NCBI GenBank assembly: GCA_018398585.1
Contig: JAGTTD010000016.1
Coordinates: forward strand, 27,885,212-27,949,211
DNA: 64,000 nt
Reading direction: 5' to 3'
Source: Simmondsia chinensis
Taxonomy: Eukaryota > Streptophyta > Magnoliopsida > Caryophyllales > Simmondsiaceae
Below, in pieces: positions 1-11,699 of the stretch. The notes under the pieces were generated by a model, which made no database searches, was not told where the DNA came from, and was given only the letters and a program-made list of their open reading frames with translations. How positions within the stretch are numbered: the stretch's first letter is position 1; each line of letters begins with the position of its first letter. The translations under genes and the position numbers were made by a program.

Positions 1-1190
1 ATATTAATAAATAAATTTTGATTGAGTCAAGTATGGGTGACATCAATCTAACCCAATACCCAACCCAAGAACGACTAGAAACTATATTAAGTGCAAGCCG
101 AAATTTTAAAATCATTAAATTTTGAGCCTTCAACTCACTCGATCATATTCCAACATGCTTATATTGTTCCAACATTTTGGAGTTTGTTCAGGCACTATAT
201 TGCTCTTTTTTGTTACTTAAGATTTTTTGAAGCCTAACATTACATAGTTATTGTTATACATATTAAAATGGGGTTTTTCTTCATATTCAAGTCGGATCAA
301 TTTTTTTCTAGGTTAGATCTAGACAGAGGCAAACCTAACCCAAATCTGACCATTAACCGTGTCTATTGACAAAGGGATATTTGCACGTTGGGGTAGCACT
401 TAGCACTTCATAGAAGACCAAAATGATAGATTCGTAGAAAATGGACGAGTTTGGCCCTAAACACATATCCCTGTCCAACTTTCATGCCCGAGTCTTAAAT
501 AACATAAGCGTAAGCTTTCTTTTCTTCCATAAAACATTCTAAGCAAAGGTTTCCACTATATAGCTCTCTTTTTGTGATACCTACATAAATTAAGATGACT
601 TGAACCCAAGACGCGTATTTTATGCCTTTGCAAATATGGCAAGGAAGTAAAAGCGAAGACGCAAACAGCAGCAGTCTCAGTTTTCCTGTCATGCATATGT
701 AAACATAAACATAAAACCTATTTTGTTGGGCCTTGTGAAATTTCAACGTGTAATAAGCCTACTCTCGAAATTGGCACATATGAGGCCCCCATCCTAAATC
801 AATTGACATTAGGTGAAGCAGCCTACTAGACTTATATATTGATCTCTTCTCTCTCATCAACTCCAATGTGGAATTCTGCACGACTCACATGTAGAGTCGT
901 TAACAAGCCTTTGTATTATTAGTTTGCAAATCAGTATAGAATATTTTTGGAATAGAACAGTGGTATCATCAAAGGAGATGCATTTGTTCAGGCACATAAA
1001 CGATTTCTACCAAGAATTTCAGATAAGAACACATGAGAGTAATTTTCTGAAGAATTTCCATATTCTACGGTAAAGGAATAAAATAACCTTGAAAGGGAAT
1101 TACGTTTGAGAAAAGGAACATGGGTCTAAGGTCTACTATATACACAAGAAGGGAAACACGTTTCGAAAAAAGAATAAGAAAGGCATCAAC
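1..1190. other. AT-rich non-coding stretch
   Basis: No convincing coding exon, RNA gene or bounded mobile element is visible. If the minus-strand exon at 4137-4244 is real, this stretch lies downstream of it and could be intron or intergenic DNA. I looked for minus-strand exons with clear acceptors and found none I trust. Confidence 0.4.
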
Positions 1191-1247
1191 ATCATTTGAT
1201 AGGTAGCCAAATTGATGATAAAACTAGAAAAATGATGTGGCAACCAG

Positions 1248-1333
1248 AACGATGACATGGCAAATGACAAGGCAACCAACAAGGTGATGATGTGGCAAAT
1301 GACAAGGCAACCAACAAGGTGATGATGTGGCAA
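1248..1333. repeat. 35-bp tandem repeat, about 2.4 copies
   Basis: A unit of 35 bases beginning gatgatgtggcaaatgacaa is repeated directly. A further diverged partial unit lies just to the left. The rest of 1340-2190 shows no recognisable feature. Confidence 0.75.
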
Positions 1334-2194
1334 TTGCAAGCAAAATCAATGCCCTTTTTGTTCTTTTTATTTTTTTTAAAAACAAGTTGCCATTCATGTT
1401 TACGGAGTTGTCAGAGTCTCACTAACCAAGACAACTCAATTCCGAATTCCATTAGACCCTAATTCAATTATCAATGTAACTTCTTATAAGGTACGAGAAG
1501 AGTCTACTTGTTCAAGCTTCACGAACAACAAACATTCGCTTAAGGAGACGTACTAGAGAATACATATAGAACCATTCCCAGACCTTTATATAACAACTTA
1601 AACTTTTGAAATTATTAATTTCTTGATACTTTATACCCATCATTCCTTTTACATTCTTAAGAACTTTTTGCATAGCCATTGATTCTCCTGGTAAAGGGCG
1701 TTCATAGCATCATTCAATTATCAGGGCTACTCACATTCCCTGGCATTGCCATGGAAACTAGAGATGATTCCACACCCAGCAAATTAAAAAAATTGGGAAA
1801 GGCCACTATCCGTCCGGTCATGATGATTTTTTCTTTACAATAGTAAAGAGGTACGACATTGTGCTACATAGGGCCACCATCATTGGGCGAGGGGGAGATG
1901 AGCTTCGAACTCAACATCTCATGCCCAACCACTACACTAAATGCAACTAACTCTTCCAATCATGAAGATATTGTCAATCCCCTCATCTTAAACTCGTCTA
2001 AGCCTAACCATATTACATTTCAGCTAAAATGCCAAACACGCCCATCAAATCAGCCATTCTTAGACCTACAGTCAAAGAATCCAAACATTCATTCTTATAC
2101 CCACTGTGAAAGAATCAACTATCCCAAAAGTTCAAATGAATAGGTGAAGGTGTGATTCATATTGTAGGGATTTGAAATTGATACCTCTTGATCA

Positions 2195-2400
2195 AAAGGA
2201 TTTGATATCATGTCAAGCAACCAGTCATTCTAAAAGCACAGCTATTAGGTGAAAACATGATAGAGTTTATACTTCGACACCCATTATTACAATGCAGAAT
2301 GCAAAAGGTTCCCATCCATATGGTTGAAGTATAAAATCATTCTTAGGATGGTTCGATAGTTTCTTGACAATGCATCATAGCTTTGTTAACTGAAAACCTG
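2195..2400. repeat. Fragments of the TRIM-like family, both orientations
   Basis: Bases around 2205-2262, read on the minus strand, resemble the end of the short LTR plus primer-binding region of the family at 24594-25012. A plus-strand LTR-like piece starts near 2322 (gttgaagtataaaatcattc) and is followed by degenerate primer-site and B-box-like sequence. Both are diverged and no full element can be bounded. From 2400 to 3214 I see no feature. Confidence 0.35.
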
Positions 2401-3214
2401 AGGATTCGAATCCTATAATTGAAGCACATGTTATGTATTGTCATCGTGCATTATCCATAATTCAAGTCCAATAGGTGTTTTTGTACAATAGAGAATATTA
2501 GAATAAAACCAACTGATCAACATTCACCAGTTGTTTCTTCACACATACAACTTAAGTTCTCTAACATAATTAAAAAAGAGTAGAGGCTACAAGGATTTCA
2601 AGAAAAAGAAGTACAAAAATAGAAAGAACAAATTGACAACTTTAACATCTAACTATTGTTTAGGGGGAAAACATATTATAGGAAGTGGGTTTTCCCTTTT
2701 TCATCGTTTGGCACGCATTTTCTGATGGAAAAGATTTTCCGAAGGGTAAGCTTTTCCACCCAATGAGTGGAAAATGACTTCCTTTATAAAAGAGGGGAAG
2801 TCACCATTCCAAATGCCTAAAAAGTTTCAGGGTATACACGGAGAATTCAGACCGAAATGAACTAGATAAGATCATAAGTCATTTAAGATCATAAGTCATT
2901 TAAGGTAATAACGTCTAACAATTGGATCAAAGAATGACCAACTAGATCCTCCTGGACTGAATTATATGATTCGTTATGATTTTCGTTCCATATTGATATT
3001 TTATATTATATTTTGGAGAAAATATATTTTATACTATTTGCAGCTTGAAAAGTGTTCGATTTTATGTTCTATTATATCATTTGTCAAGTATATTAATGGC
3101 TACTTCTATTATCTTCTAATAAGGTATAGGAAGATTGGTTGAATATATTTTCTCTTATAACTACCAAGGAAATATCATACGATAGAAGCATGGTTTCCAG
3201 TGCAACACACAACA

Positions 3215-3916
3215 TGATACAAAACACATCGATCCACACACAAATAAACAAATCAATCAATCAACCAATCTCAACGTAGTAGTATATTCGTATATAATAT
3301 GTTGCAACCCAACTCTCTCAAGCAAATTCAATAATGAACAATCAATCACTTAAACATACAATCAAACAATCCACCATAGATAAGGAAATCGGAACCCACT
3401 ATTGTAATAAATTGCATAGAATTGGCTTCAATATAAATTGTACAATAATAGTAGTATTGAAGAAGGAGGGAGGAAGATTGAGAGAAAGATGTAAAGATCA
3501 AACGGAGGGAGAAGATAGAAGATAATTAGTAGGGAGAAAATGAACTTCAATCACTCTAAAACATGATTTTAACATAAACCCTCATCTCTTATTTATACTA
3601 GGAAGTAGCTACTAATGGTGATGTGGCACCCAGGCGACGTGGCGCTTAAGTGACATGGCGCTCAGGATGATGAGGCACAAATGATCGCAAACATTCGTAT
3701 CATAATCCGTACAAAGTTTAGGGAATTACGGGGAGCTATAGACTGAGAAAGCGGAACTGCTTCACATTGCATATTAGAACTCATTAAAGCCTAATTTGCA
3801 TCATTATGCTCAATATTATAGATTTATGGGAGAAGTATAGTTGAAATAAATAATTTAACTTATTTATTAATACTTAAACTACTCCTCACTTAACTATTAT
3901 ATTTTGGATTGTATCA
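3215..3916 (-). mobile_element. Candidate solo LTR (unclassified)
   Basis: The segment starts tgatacaa and ends ttgtatca, giving TG...CA ends with an 8-base inverted terminal repeat. On the minus strand a TATA-like motif (near 3590-3600) follows a GC-richer block, as in LTR promoters. The flanking five bases (caaca and caatg) are not a clean duplication. No internal retroelement sequence adjoins it. It could also be another repeat with fortuitous ends. Confidence 0.35.
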
Positions 3917-4136
3917 CAATGCAAAACCTAAAATAAAATTTGATTTTCTAAAGAAAATATTTTCGGAGAGAAGAACCTCCACGCTACCAAACGGAGCCTA
4001 AGTCATAAATTTGAATCCACTTCCTTTCCGAAATTTCCTTCACATAAAACAAAATTCACCAATCGATTTCTCTTAATTCTTTCACCAATCACAACTGAAA
4101 CATCTTGCAAGAGATGACTTACAATCAGATTCAAAC

Positions 4137-4244
4137 CTGAAATGGCGTTAGTTTGGAAGGCGTAGAACGAAGACGTAACCGTCGTTCACCGGAAAATGAA
4201 GAAAAAGTGGAAGCGCCGCTAGCTATCGGTGTAGAGCAAGCCAT
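4137..4244 (-). CDS. First coding exon of an unidentified plastid- or mitochondrion-targeted protein (partial)
   Basis: An ATG at 4244 opens 36 codons that end exactly at a CAG|GT splice donor (intron from 4136 leftward, phase 0). The peptide starts MACSTPIASGASTFSS and is rich in Ser, Thr and Arg, with only one Asp/Glu residue, as expected of a chloroplast transit peptide. The surrounding 4140-4400 block is far more GC-rich and lower in repeats than its neighbours, which fits a gene's 5' end. Reading stays open upstream of the ATG, but that part looks like 5' UTR. No downstream exon was found within the next 4.1 kb, so the intron may be long or the gene may be decayed. The product is not recognised. 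An overlapping plus-strand open frame is less gene-like. Confidence 0.45.
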
Positions 4245-4420
4245 TTCCTTCCGCCGGAGGAATAATTTTCCAGTGAGATCGTCGGAGATCGGCTCCGATC
4301 GGTTTTCGCTGTCTCCGCTTCTTCGCCTGCAAATGGGGAGAAAGAGAGAGAAGACGAGAAATATTTGAAGAGAAATAGGCCGGAAGCCCATATACTATTT
4401 TTCGGCCCATCAAGTGAGCA

Positions 4421-4610
4421 GCAGCACCAACAACAAACTCAGTGTCTTAAGAGCTCTCACAAAAATAAGGTCTAAGAGAGTTAATATACGCAGTCTTCCT
4501 CCTTTAGAGTTTGAAGCTGAAGAGAGGCTATTTTCGAAGACCCCCAATTTGAGAGTTATGTCATCTTCGTGTCATGCTGACCTGTGAGCAATAGGGTATT
4601 GTTTTCGCCT
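4421..4610 (-). mobile_element. 5'-truncated RTE LINE tail (diverged)
   Basis: On the minus strand this copy carries the same 3' domain as the LINE at 5541-9681. Shared parts are the block that reads gggggtc..cgaaaatagcctctcttcagc, the gggagc block, and an end in TTG repeats. It also shares the LINE-specific sequence just before the tail (tgctgacctgtgagcaatag on the plus strand). It is old and has no clear TSD. Confidence 0.6.
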
Positions 4611-4922
4611 AATAGGTCTGGTGTTTGATTTCTCTTGAATTTCTTCCAGATAAATTCTTGACTTAACTTGACTTAATCTTTAGTGTGTAGATCACTGTAT
4701 GGGCCGACATTTACTGGGTAAATGAATTCCTGGTTAATAAAAAAGAAAAATTTAAGTTATGTGAAAACTTTTTATAAAATGTGATTTAATGAGTGTTTTA
4801 TTGTCCTCCTTTTTTTTTTTTTATTATAAGTACTAAGAGGATAGAATCTTCAAGTATGTGTGTGATGTATACAGGGTTGGGCAAAAACCCAAGCCAACCA
4901 AACAACTGTTCGGGGCCCCCGA

Positions 4923-5367
4923 TAGGGAAGGCAATGAGGCGGGCTCAGGTAACGGGTATAAGTGGGGCGCGTAGTGGGTACGAGTTAGGTGACGGGTATG
5001 GGGAGGGTATGGGTATAGTTTTGTACCCGCGCCTCCCCGCCCCACACCCGCCCTGCCCCACCTCATACAATAACCCAAATTATTTATCAATGTTATAAAA
5101 AAATATAATTGGTTTTTAAAATAGTATTAAATAACAAATATGAGTGGGTATAAATAATTATTTTTTATGCATATTAGGAAGGGTATGGGGCGAGTAATGT
5201 ATACCCGTTGGATGCCTGGGGGTAATGAGATGGGTATGGGTATGAGCTTGTACCCGCCGGGGCGAGTACGGGTATCCACTTCATACCCGTGGCGGGTAAT
5301 GGCGCGAGTATGGGAATAGAGGAGGCATCGCCCGTACTCGCCCCGCCCCGGCCCATTGCCATCCCTA
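4923..5367. mobile_element. hAT-type MITE
   Basis: The terminal inverted repeats are tagggaaggcaatgaggcggg and its counterpart ending ccattgccatcccta. The flanking 8-base sequences gcccccga and gccaacga match at 6 of 8 positions, consistent with the 8-bp TSD of hAT elements. The interior is GC-rich at the ends (repeated gggtatggg and tacccg motifs) and AT-rich in the centre, with no coding capacity. A related copy lies at 60508-61009. It appears inserted in an older repeat whose halves flank it (4870-4920 and 5370-5520). Confidence 0.75.
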
Positions 5368-5540
5368 GCCAACGAATTTTAGGGTCCCCAAAATTTTGAA
5401 GTTTGTGGTTTTTGAGATAACAATTGATAATATTAATAGGTTTTAAAAGAAATGTTATTATATATGAATGGCCTCATTTGAAAATTTTGCTTGGTGTCCC
5501 TGGAATGTCAGACTAACCCTGGATATATAGTGTATTACAA

Positions 5541-5770
5541 CAACAACAACAACAACAATAACAAACCTAGTGCCTCCAAGGGCTCCCGCATAAGCAGGGT
5601 CCCGGGGGGGGGGGGGGGGTAGGTGTACGCAGCCTTTCCCCTTCAGGGAGCTAACCTGAAGAGAGGCTATTTCCGAGGACCCTCAACCTGAGACGCTGGT
5701 CCGCAACATAAAGCATGTGACCTGGCAACAGGAGAGCATCGAAGCATGAGTAAGGCAAAACACACGTCGA
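5541..5770 (-). repeat. RTE 3' tail domain shared with SINEs
   Basis: Read on the minus strand, the LINE's last 200 or so bases include ggttgagggtcctcggaaat, a block reading aaggctgcgtacacc, then gcgggagcccttgg and a TTG repeat. The same order appears at the 3' end of all the 5S-headed SINEs in this window. This is the kind of shared tail by which SINEs use a partner LINE's reverse transcriptase. Confidence 0.8.
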
Positions 5771-6099
5771 GCAAAAACAATACACTCGAAGCAAGCCACA
5801 TCAAGCTGAAAAAAGATAAGATAAAGATAAGGATAGAGATAGAGACAAGTAGGCAGTTAGCATCTCATGAGAGCAAGTACACAACCTATGTGCGCCAAGA
5901 GGATACCAAGGCCTAGCACTAGAAAAGTAGACTACCCTACTCTAACTAAAGCATCTATTACCCCTATGCTAGCCCTCCATTGGGCCCTATCTAAGGTCGT
6001 CTCCTCCCGAATGTTTACGTGGGTGAGGTCTTGTCGGATCGTCTCCAGTCATCTCTTCTTTGGCCCGCCTCTTCCTCTTCTGCCTTGTGTAGTAAGGGG

Positions 6100-8780
6100 C
6101 TATTCGCATCTCCTTACTGGAGCATAATCCGGTCTCCTTTTAATATGTCCGAACCACCTGAAACATTGCGCCCTCAATTTATCTTCAATGGAGGCTACGC
6201 CCATTTTGCCTCTTATGACGTCGTTTCTGATCCTATCCTTCCTTGTGTGTCCGTACATCCACCTCAGAATTCGCATTTCTGCCACCTTCATCTTCTATGT
6301 GTGCTCTTGTTTCATCGCCCTGCACTCCACCCCATACGTCATGGTTGGCCTCACAACCGTCTTATGATATCTTCCTTTTAGCTTCAAGGGGACTTTCTAT
6401 CACAAAGTACCGCGGAGGCCATCCTCTACTTATGCCATCCCGCTTTAATCCGGTTGTTCACATCCTCGTCCACTTCGCTGTTGTGTTGTAACATGGACCC
6501 CAAGTACCTGAAGCTCTCCTTCTTGGATATGGCCTCAGATCCAATCTTGACGTCTTCTCGGCTAGGCATGGTAGAGGGATCGAACTTGAGTTCCATGTGC
6601 TCGGTCTTGGCTCTGCTTAGTCGTAAACCCTTAGACTCTAGAACCCCTCTCCACAGTTCCAGCTTCTCATTTACCTCTTCTCGCGACTCCCCCACCAACA
6701 CTATGTCATCTGCAAAAAGCATGCACCGAGGTACACATCCCCGGATGTGCCTAATGAGCTCGTCCATAACCAGAATGAACATATAGGGGCTCAAAGCAGA
6801 CCCTGGTGTACCCCAACTGTTATCAGGAAAGCGTCTGTATCCCCAACCACTGTACGCACCATAGTCTGTGCCTCCTCATATATGTCTCTAATGGCTCGGA
6901 TGTATGGCACGGGGATGCCTCTCCTGTCCAAAACTCTCCAAAGGACCTGCCTTGACACTCTATCATATGTCTTCTCTAAATCAATGAAAACCATATGAAC
7001 GTTTTTTTGTCTCTCCCTGTATTACTCTATCGTCCGCCTTAGGATGTAGATGGCTTCTATTGTTGATCTCCCGGGCATAAATCCGAATTGGTTCTCGGAC
7101 ACCTTTGTCTGTTGCCTTAACCTCCTCTCTATGACCCGTTACCACAACTTCAGAGTGGCATATTAGTTTGATACCCCGATAGTTGGTGCAACTTTGGATG
7201 TCGCCTTTGTTCTTATATATCGGAATCAATGTGCTCTTCCTCCATTCCTCAGGCATCTTCTTCTCAGAAAGATTTGGTTAAATAGTTTAATCAGCCAACT
7301 GACGCCCTTCTGTCCAATGCACTTCCATACTTCTATGGGTATGCTATATGGGCCAACTGCTTTACCCCTTCCCATGAATTTCAGGGCTTCCTTGACTTCC
7401 TTAGGGCTAATTTGCCTACAGTCACAGTAGTTCTGATGCTCCTCAAATGTTTGAAGATCACCTAAGGATTTCTCTGTCCCTCCTTGTTCATTGAAGAGCT
7501 CGTGGAGGTACGTTTTTCACCTAGCCTTAATTAGTTGCCTGTCCATCTTTCCCTCTTATGCATTGTACTCTATCCAAGTCCCTAGTCTTCCTTTCTCTAG
7601 CTTTGGCGATTCTATATAAGTCCCTCGCACCCTTTTTGGTCTCCAACCTTTTGTAGAAATCCTCATAAGCTCTTGATTGTGCTTCTCTGACTGCTCTCTT
7701 TGCTTCTCTCCTAGCTTGCAGATACCGATGTTGCTTATCCTCATCTCTGCTATGATCCCAATCTTTGAAACAAACTCATTTCGCCTTATTCTTCTCTTGG
7801 ACCTCCTCGCACCACCACCAGGACTCTATGTTGCTTGGTACCCTTCCCTTTGACGTGCCGAGAACTTCCCGTGCCAGTCCTCTAATCTTTTGGGCTAGTT
7901 GGTTCCACATCTGGTTTGTATCTCCCTCAAAGTCCCACTCGAGCTAGGTCTCCACTCTTTCCTCGTATACCTTATATTTCTCCCCCTTCAAATCCCTCCA
8001 ACGGGTATGCATCTGGGCAGGATTTGTAGATTCGTTTGGCGCTCTTCTTGGCCTTTATATCCCCCCACAGCACCCTATGTTGTGTAGACAGATCTTTTCC
8101 TGGGGTAGCCTTGCAATCCCTGCAGTCTCTTTGCACCCTTTTCCTTAATAGTATGTAGTCAATCTGTGTTCTTGTCCCGCCGCTTTGGTACGTGATGATG
8201 TATTTCTCACGCTTTCTGAAGAAGGTGTTGGCCACTGGTAGGTCGTATGTGACCGCGAAGTCTAGTAGGGCTTTGCCCTCTGCATTCTTGGTTCCAAAAC
8301 CGAATCCTCCGTGGTAAGAAGTGTAACCGTCCTCCATCGCGCCAACGTGCCCATTGAAATCCCCACCAATCATCACTTGCTCAGTTTGGGGTATGCCCTG
8401 CATCATTGTGTCTAAGTCCTCCCAGAATGTTTCCTTCTCATGCTCAGTTAGTCCAGTTTAAGGTGCGTAGGCACTGATTACGTTTAATACTTCTCCATCT
8501 AGGACCATCTTGATACTTATGATCCTATCACCAGCCCTTGATACTCAGACTACTTTATCCTTGAGGCTGCTATCCACAATGATACCAACTCAATTCCTGC
8601 CTCTGACCTTGCCCGCATACCAGAGCTTGTGCCCCAGCACATCCCTAGCTTTCGCGCCAACCCATTTATTCTCTTGCAGACAAAGGATGTTGATCTTTCT
8701 CTTCATTATCATTTAGGCCACCTCGAAACTCTTCTTTGTTAGTGCCCCGACATTTAGTGTCTCTAGTCTCAAGTTTCCTG
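6100..8780 (-). pseudogene. RTE LINE endonuclease/reverse transcriptase (broken)
   Basis: The product nicks target DNA and reverse-transcribes the element RNA. Pieces in order on the minus strand: an endonuclease region at about 8780-7972 with GGDFNGHVG, TQIDYILLRKR and TQHR motifs; an RT region at about 7256-6426 with the catalytic FADD at 6705-6716; and a C-terminal RWMYGHTRKDRIRND region at 6100-6291, characteristic of plant RTE elements. The frame is split into at least seven open pieces. Several stops fall where family members have Gln, Arg or Cys, as expected from C-to-T decay of methylated DNA. The two RT halves overlap at about 6791 in different frames. Confidence 0.85.
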
Positions 8781-9127
8781 TCCCCTTTTGCCTCCCCCTC
8801 CCCTTCCCCAACCCCTTTGAAGATGGCGTCACTCTCTGAGTTCCATAACTGGTAATGTTCATCAACTAGCTGTGACTATCGTGGGTAAGTAATCACACGA
8901 CAGAAGCTTATTATAGCATATACGAATGAAAGTACCACCACAGTCAATAAGATCAAACTATTCAAAATAATGAAAGGAGAAAGAACCAAGTGAAAATTGC
9001 CCAACAATTGTAAATTAAAACACTACCCTGCTGTAATAAAGGATAGATCAAACCTGAGGCTGGTCAAGGTTGATACTCTGACCCGGCTAATACTTACCTG
9101 GGCCAGCTCTTGGTTGTTGGTTGCGGG

Positions 9128-9574
9128 CTACTGGCTTAGGAGTGGTGGCGGTGGCGATAGTGGTGATGAGGGGCTGCTGGTGGTGATGGGGCGAAATGGG
9201 GTGTGGTGGGCTGCGTTGGGGTAGGGTGTGGGTAGCGGTGGTGGTAGTGCCGGTGTGTGGGGGGTTGATGGTGGTGCGTGGGGTGGCAGATGGTGGTACG
9301 GTGGGGTGTGGTGGGGAGGGGGTGGGGTTGGGGCGGGTGTGCGGACTGGTGGTGGTGTCGGTGTGTGGGTGGGTGGGGTGCTGTGGTGGGACCCGGTGGT
9401 AGAGCGGTGGAGGCCCGTGGTGGTGACCCGGGGTTGGTGGGCCGGGGTTGGAGGCATGGGAGGAGGGAGAGTGGCGGAGGAGGGAGGGAGAGCGAAGAGA
9501 GTAGGGAGGGCAGGGGGAGGGAGGAGGGATGCGGGGACTCGGACCGGCGGTTGGGTGTCGCTGTCTGGGGTCAT
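9128..9574 (-). CDS. Proline-rich leader ORF of the RTE LINE
   Basis: A 148-codon open frame begins with ATG at 9574, about 100 bases inside the LINE's 5' end. It consists almost wholly of Pro, Thr, Ser and His, with repeated PPP and TPTP motifs. It lies on the same strand as the endonuclease/RT frame and upstream of it, within the TSD-bounded element. It may be an ORF1-like product or an open frame created by biased GC-rich composition. No domain is recognised. The GC skew (G-rich plus strand) is unlike the AT-rich surroundings. Confidence 0.4.
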   Translation of the reverse strand: MTPDSDTQPPVRVPASLLPPPALPTLFALPPSSATLPPPMPPTPAHQPRVTTTGLHRSTTGSHHSTPPTHTPTPPPVRTPAPTPPPPHHTPPYHHLPPHAPPSTPHTPALPPPLPTPYPNAAHHTPFRPITTSSPSSPLSPPPPLLSQ

Positions 9575-9861
9575 CGCCGGCGTGGTGGTGGGCAGCAGTT
9601 GTTGAAGAGGTGGCCGACGTGACGTGACGTGAAAGCAGGGGAGAGCAGGTGGACGTTGCCTATTGCAGAAGAGAGAGAGAGATATAGTGTATTACAAAGA
9701 ATAGGTATTTTTGGCTTAAAATCTCTTTTTTCTTCGCGCCAAAAGGCCAACGTTTATATCATTAATTCTTTCAAAATTTGCATATATACTACCTTTGTTG
9801 CTATTAAAAACAATTTTCTTTTCAATTCATATATCCTCAGATACTAGATAAGGTTAGGGGT

Positions 9862-10666
9862 TGTAGGGTATATTTTATACCTTAAAATTAATTATATGTA
9901 AAATAAAAATAGAAAAAGAAAACGAAGGAAAAAGAAAAATGGGAAGTCCACTTCCACAAGTCATATAGGGGTATAGGATTAGATTTGTAGGTTGGGAAGT
10001 TAACTTCCACAATTAAACTAGCATGGGGATGTCTTCTTTTTGTTTTGGTTATAAATAATTGGTTGTTGTGTTGTGTTGTAATTGTGGTGGAGTATAAAGA
10101 AAGAGAGAGAGAGAGAAAATATAGAGTGAGTTGGGGCACCCGGGTAAGGGGAGAAAATGAGTGAAAAATGTTTGTGAGTGTTTGTGTGATTTTAATGTTG
10201 AGTGGGTTTACCCAAACATGAAGAGAGGCATGTTTAGGTGACATGTGAGAGTGGTGCACCCTGCGTATAAAGAGAGTCATACTCGGGTGCCTTGATTGAG
10301 AGTGTTGAGAGAGTTTTTGTAGCTTCCTCTGTCCAAAGCTGCGTTGTTGGAGGGCTGATAGTTTGCCGTGCAAAGCTACATTGATTCGAGGGTGGTAGCT
10401 TGCCGTTCAAAGCTACACTGGAAGAGGGTTGGTGACTTACCGTACAATAGTCACATTGATGTTGATGATGATTGTATGGGTTGGGGGGTTTCAATTAGAG
10501 ATTATAATCCTTAATTTCATAGTCGATATTTGGTACCATGTTGGGTCCCGTTGTTTTTTCCCTCTAGTTGAGAATGGATTTCCACATAAAAATATCGTGT
10601 GTTCATTTTTGTTGTTTTTGTCGTTTTTTCACTTCCCTTGTGCTCGATGTGTGAATTTTTCCAACA
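9862..10666 (+). mobile_element. Candidate solo LTR, copia-like
   Basis: The right end (10540-10666) has the look of a copia LTR: a block gttgttttttccctctagtt, then ggatttccacataaaaatat, and an end in ttccaaca. TATA-like motifs occur at about 10050 and 10093. A possible start (tgtagg at 9862) is preceded by gggt, and gggt also follows the right end. The left border is uncertain. A hAT-type MITE abuts its right end, which clouds the TSD. Confidence 0.4.
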
Positions 10667-11092
10667 GGGTTTCACTTGAGTCGAGCCAAGCCCGAGCCCG
10701 CTAGGCTCGAGGCTCGGCTCATTTCCATTAAGCTCGAGCTGCATCAAAATCTCAGGCTCAACTCGGCTCGATTTCAACTCAACGAGCTCAAATTAAGCTT
10801 GCAATATTTATGCTCATTTAAGCTCAATTTAGGCTCGTTTAAGATCGGACTCGGCTCATTAGGCACAAATTTGGCTTCATTGGTCGTATTTAATCAAATA
10901 TATCATATTAAAAAAAGCTTGTTTAGGCTTGCGAGCCCATAAGTTGGAGCTTCACTAGGCTTGGGCTCTGCTTGATAAGCTAAACGTGTTGGCTCGGCTC
11001 GGCTTGAGCTCAAAGCGAGCCGAACCTTTCGAGCTTAATGACGAGCTGGCTCATGAGGGCTCGCGAGTCGGCTCGGCTCATTTACACCCCTA
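10666..11092. mobile_element. hAT-type MITE, GCTCG-rich family
   Basis: The ends read agggtttcacttgagtcgagc and ggctcggctcatttacacccct, which are imperfect inverted repeats of the same family as 52124-52560. The interior is made of repeated ggctcg and gagctc motifs with no coding capacity. The left TIR is degraded and no clear TSD is seen. From 11093 to 11650 the DNA is AT-rich with nothing recognised. Confidence 0.6.
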
Positions 11093-11658
11093 GGTAAGGT
11101 GTTTATTTCTAAAAGAAATGTTTTTTCTAGGAAAAAAAAAAGACCAAATATGCCCTTATTTTAACCTAAAAAGTAGTTTTTTGGTTCTTTTTTTAATTTG
11201 TTATTTTGGTTGTTGATAAACTAAAATTAAATTTGAAAAGTACTTTTTTCTGATTTTTATATTCTTTTTATTTAAAAACTTATTACTTAAGTATCCTAAG
11301 GTTTGAAATTTTAACGAATTACCTTTTGTCTAAATCTGATAAATTTTTGTTAAAATTAGGCATTTTCACCGAAAGTACTTACATGATGTATGAATATAAT
11401 AATATATATAATTTATGTCATTATTTTCAATGAAAGTACATCAAATTATGAAAAAAATTCGTTGAATTTCTTAAGGTAACTATATATTAGTATATTGTCC
11501 TAGATTAAATAATATATTGTATTTATCCTTTTATGCATTCATCTCTAATCTAGGTTCAAAGTATCTAAGGGTACTCATGTAATTTCTTACGATTGATTCG
11601 TTTATAAAATATTAGCTCAACTATCATATTGGAATTGCTCTCTGAAATTCCTGTCACA

Positions 11659-11670
11659 TGGTTTCAAAGC
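11659..11670 (+). promoter_or_regulatory. Possible primer-binding site of a copia element interrupted by the CACTA
   Basis: tggtttcaaagc resembles the tggtatcagagc sequence complementary to initiator tRNA-Met used by many plant LTR elements. It is followed within 10 bases by the CACTA insertion. After the CACTA, the sequence continues with a copia-like leader and gag. The upstream bases end in ca but do not match the 3' LTR at 22546-23203. Confidence 0.35.
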
Positions 11671-11699
11671 TTCACACACTACAACAAAAAAGGGTAATT

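Larger units (their letters stand above)
5541..9681 (-). mobile_element. Full-length but decayed RTE-clade LINE with 16-bp TSD
   Basis: The element is bounded by a perfect direct repeat, atatagtgtattacaa, at 5525-5540 and 9682-9697. It runs on the minus strand from about 9681 (5' end) to a (TTG)n tail at 5541. In order it encodes a proline-rich 5' reading frame, an APE-type endonuclease, a reverse transcriptase and a C-terminal region typical of plant RTE LINEs. About 4.1 kb fits a complete RTE. The 3' end (5541-5770) contains the block shared with every SINE and tail fragment listed below. It includes a run of about 17 G/C that may be unstable. The coding region has stops and frameshifts, so this copy is dead. 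Confidence 0.85.

Noticed and set aside
1859..2143. 94-codon plus-strand open frame as a gene
   Set aside because: It needs a TTG start, has ordinary low-complexity composition, no splice or promoter context and no recognised motif.
5608..5624. G-run of about 17 as a G-quadruplex regulatory site
   Set aside because: It is a homopolymer expansion within the LINE tail. Other copies have C/G-runs of varying length at the same place (35383-35408), so slippage explains it.
9128..9622. Plus-strand Gly/Val/Trp-rich open frames as a host protein
   Set aside because: They are shadows of the G-rich strand inside the TSD-bounded LINE, opposite its coding direction, with no domain.
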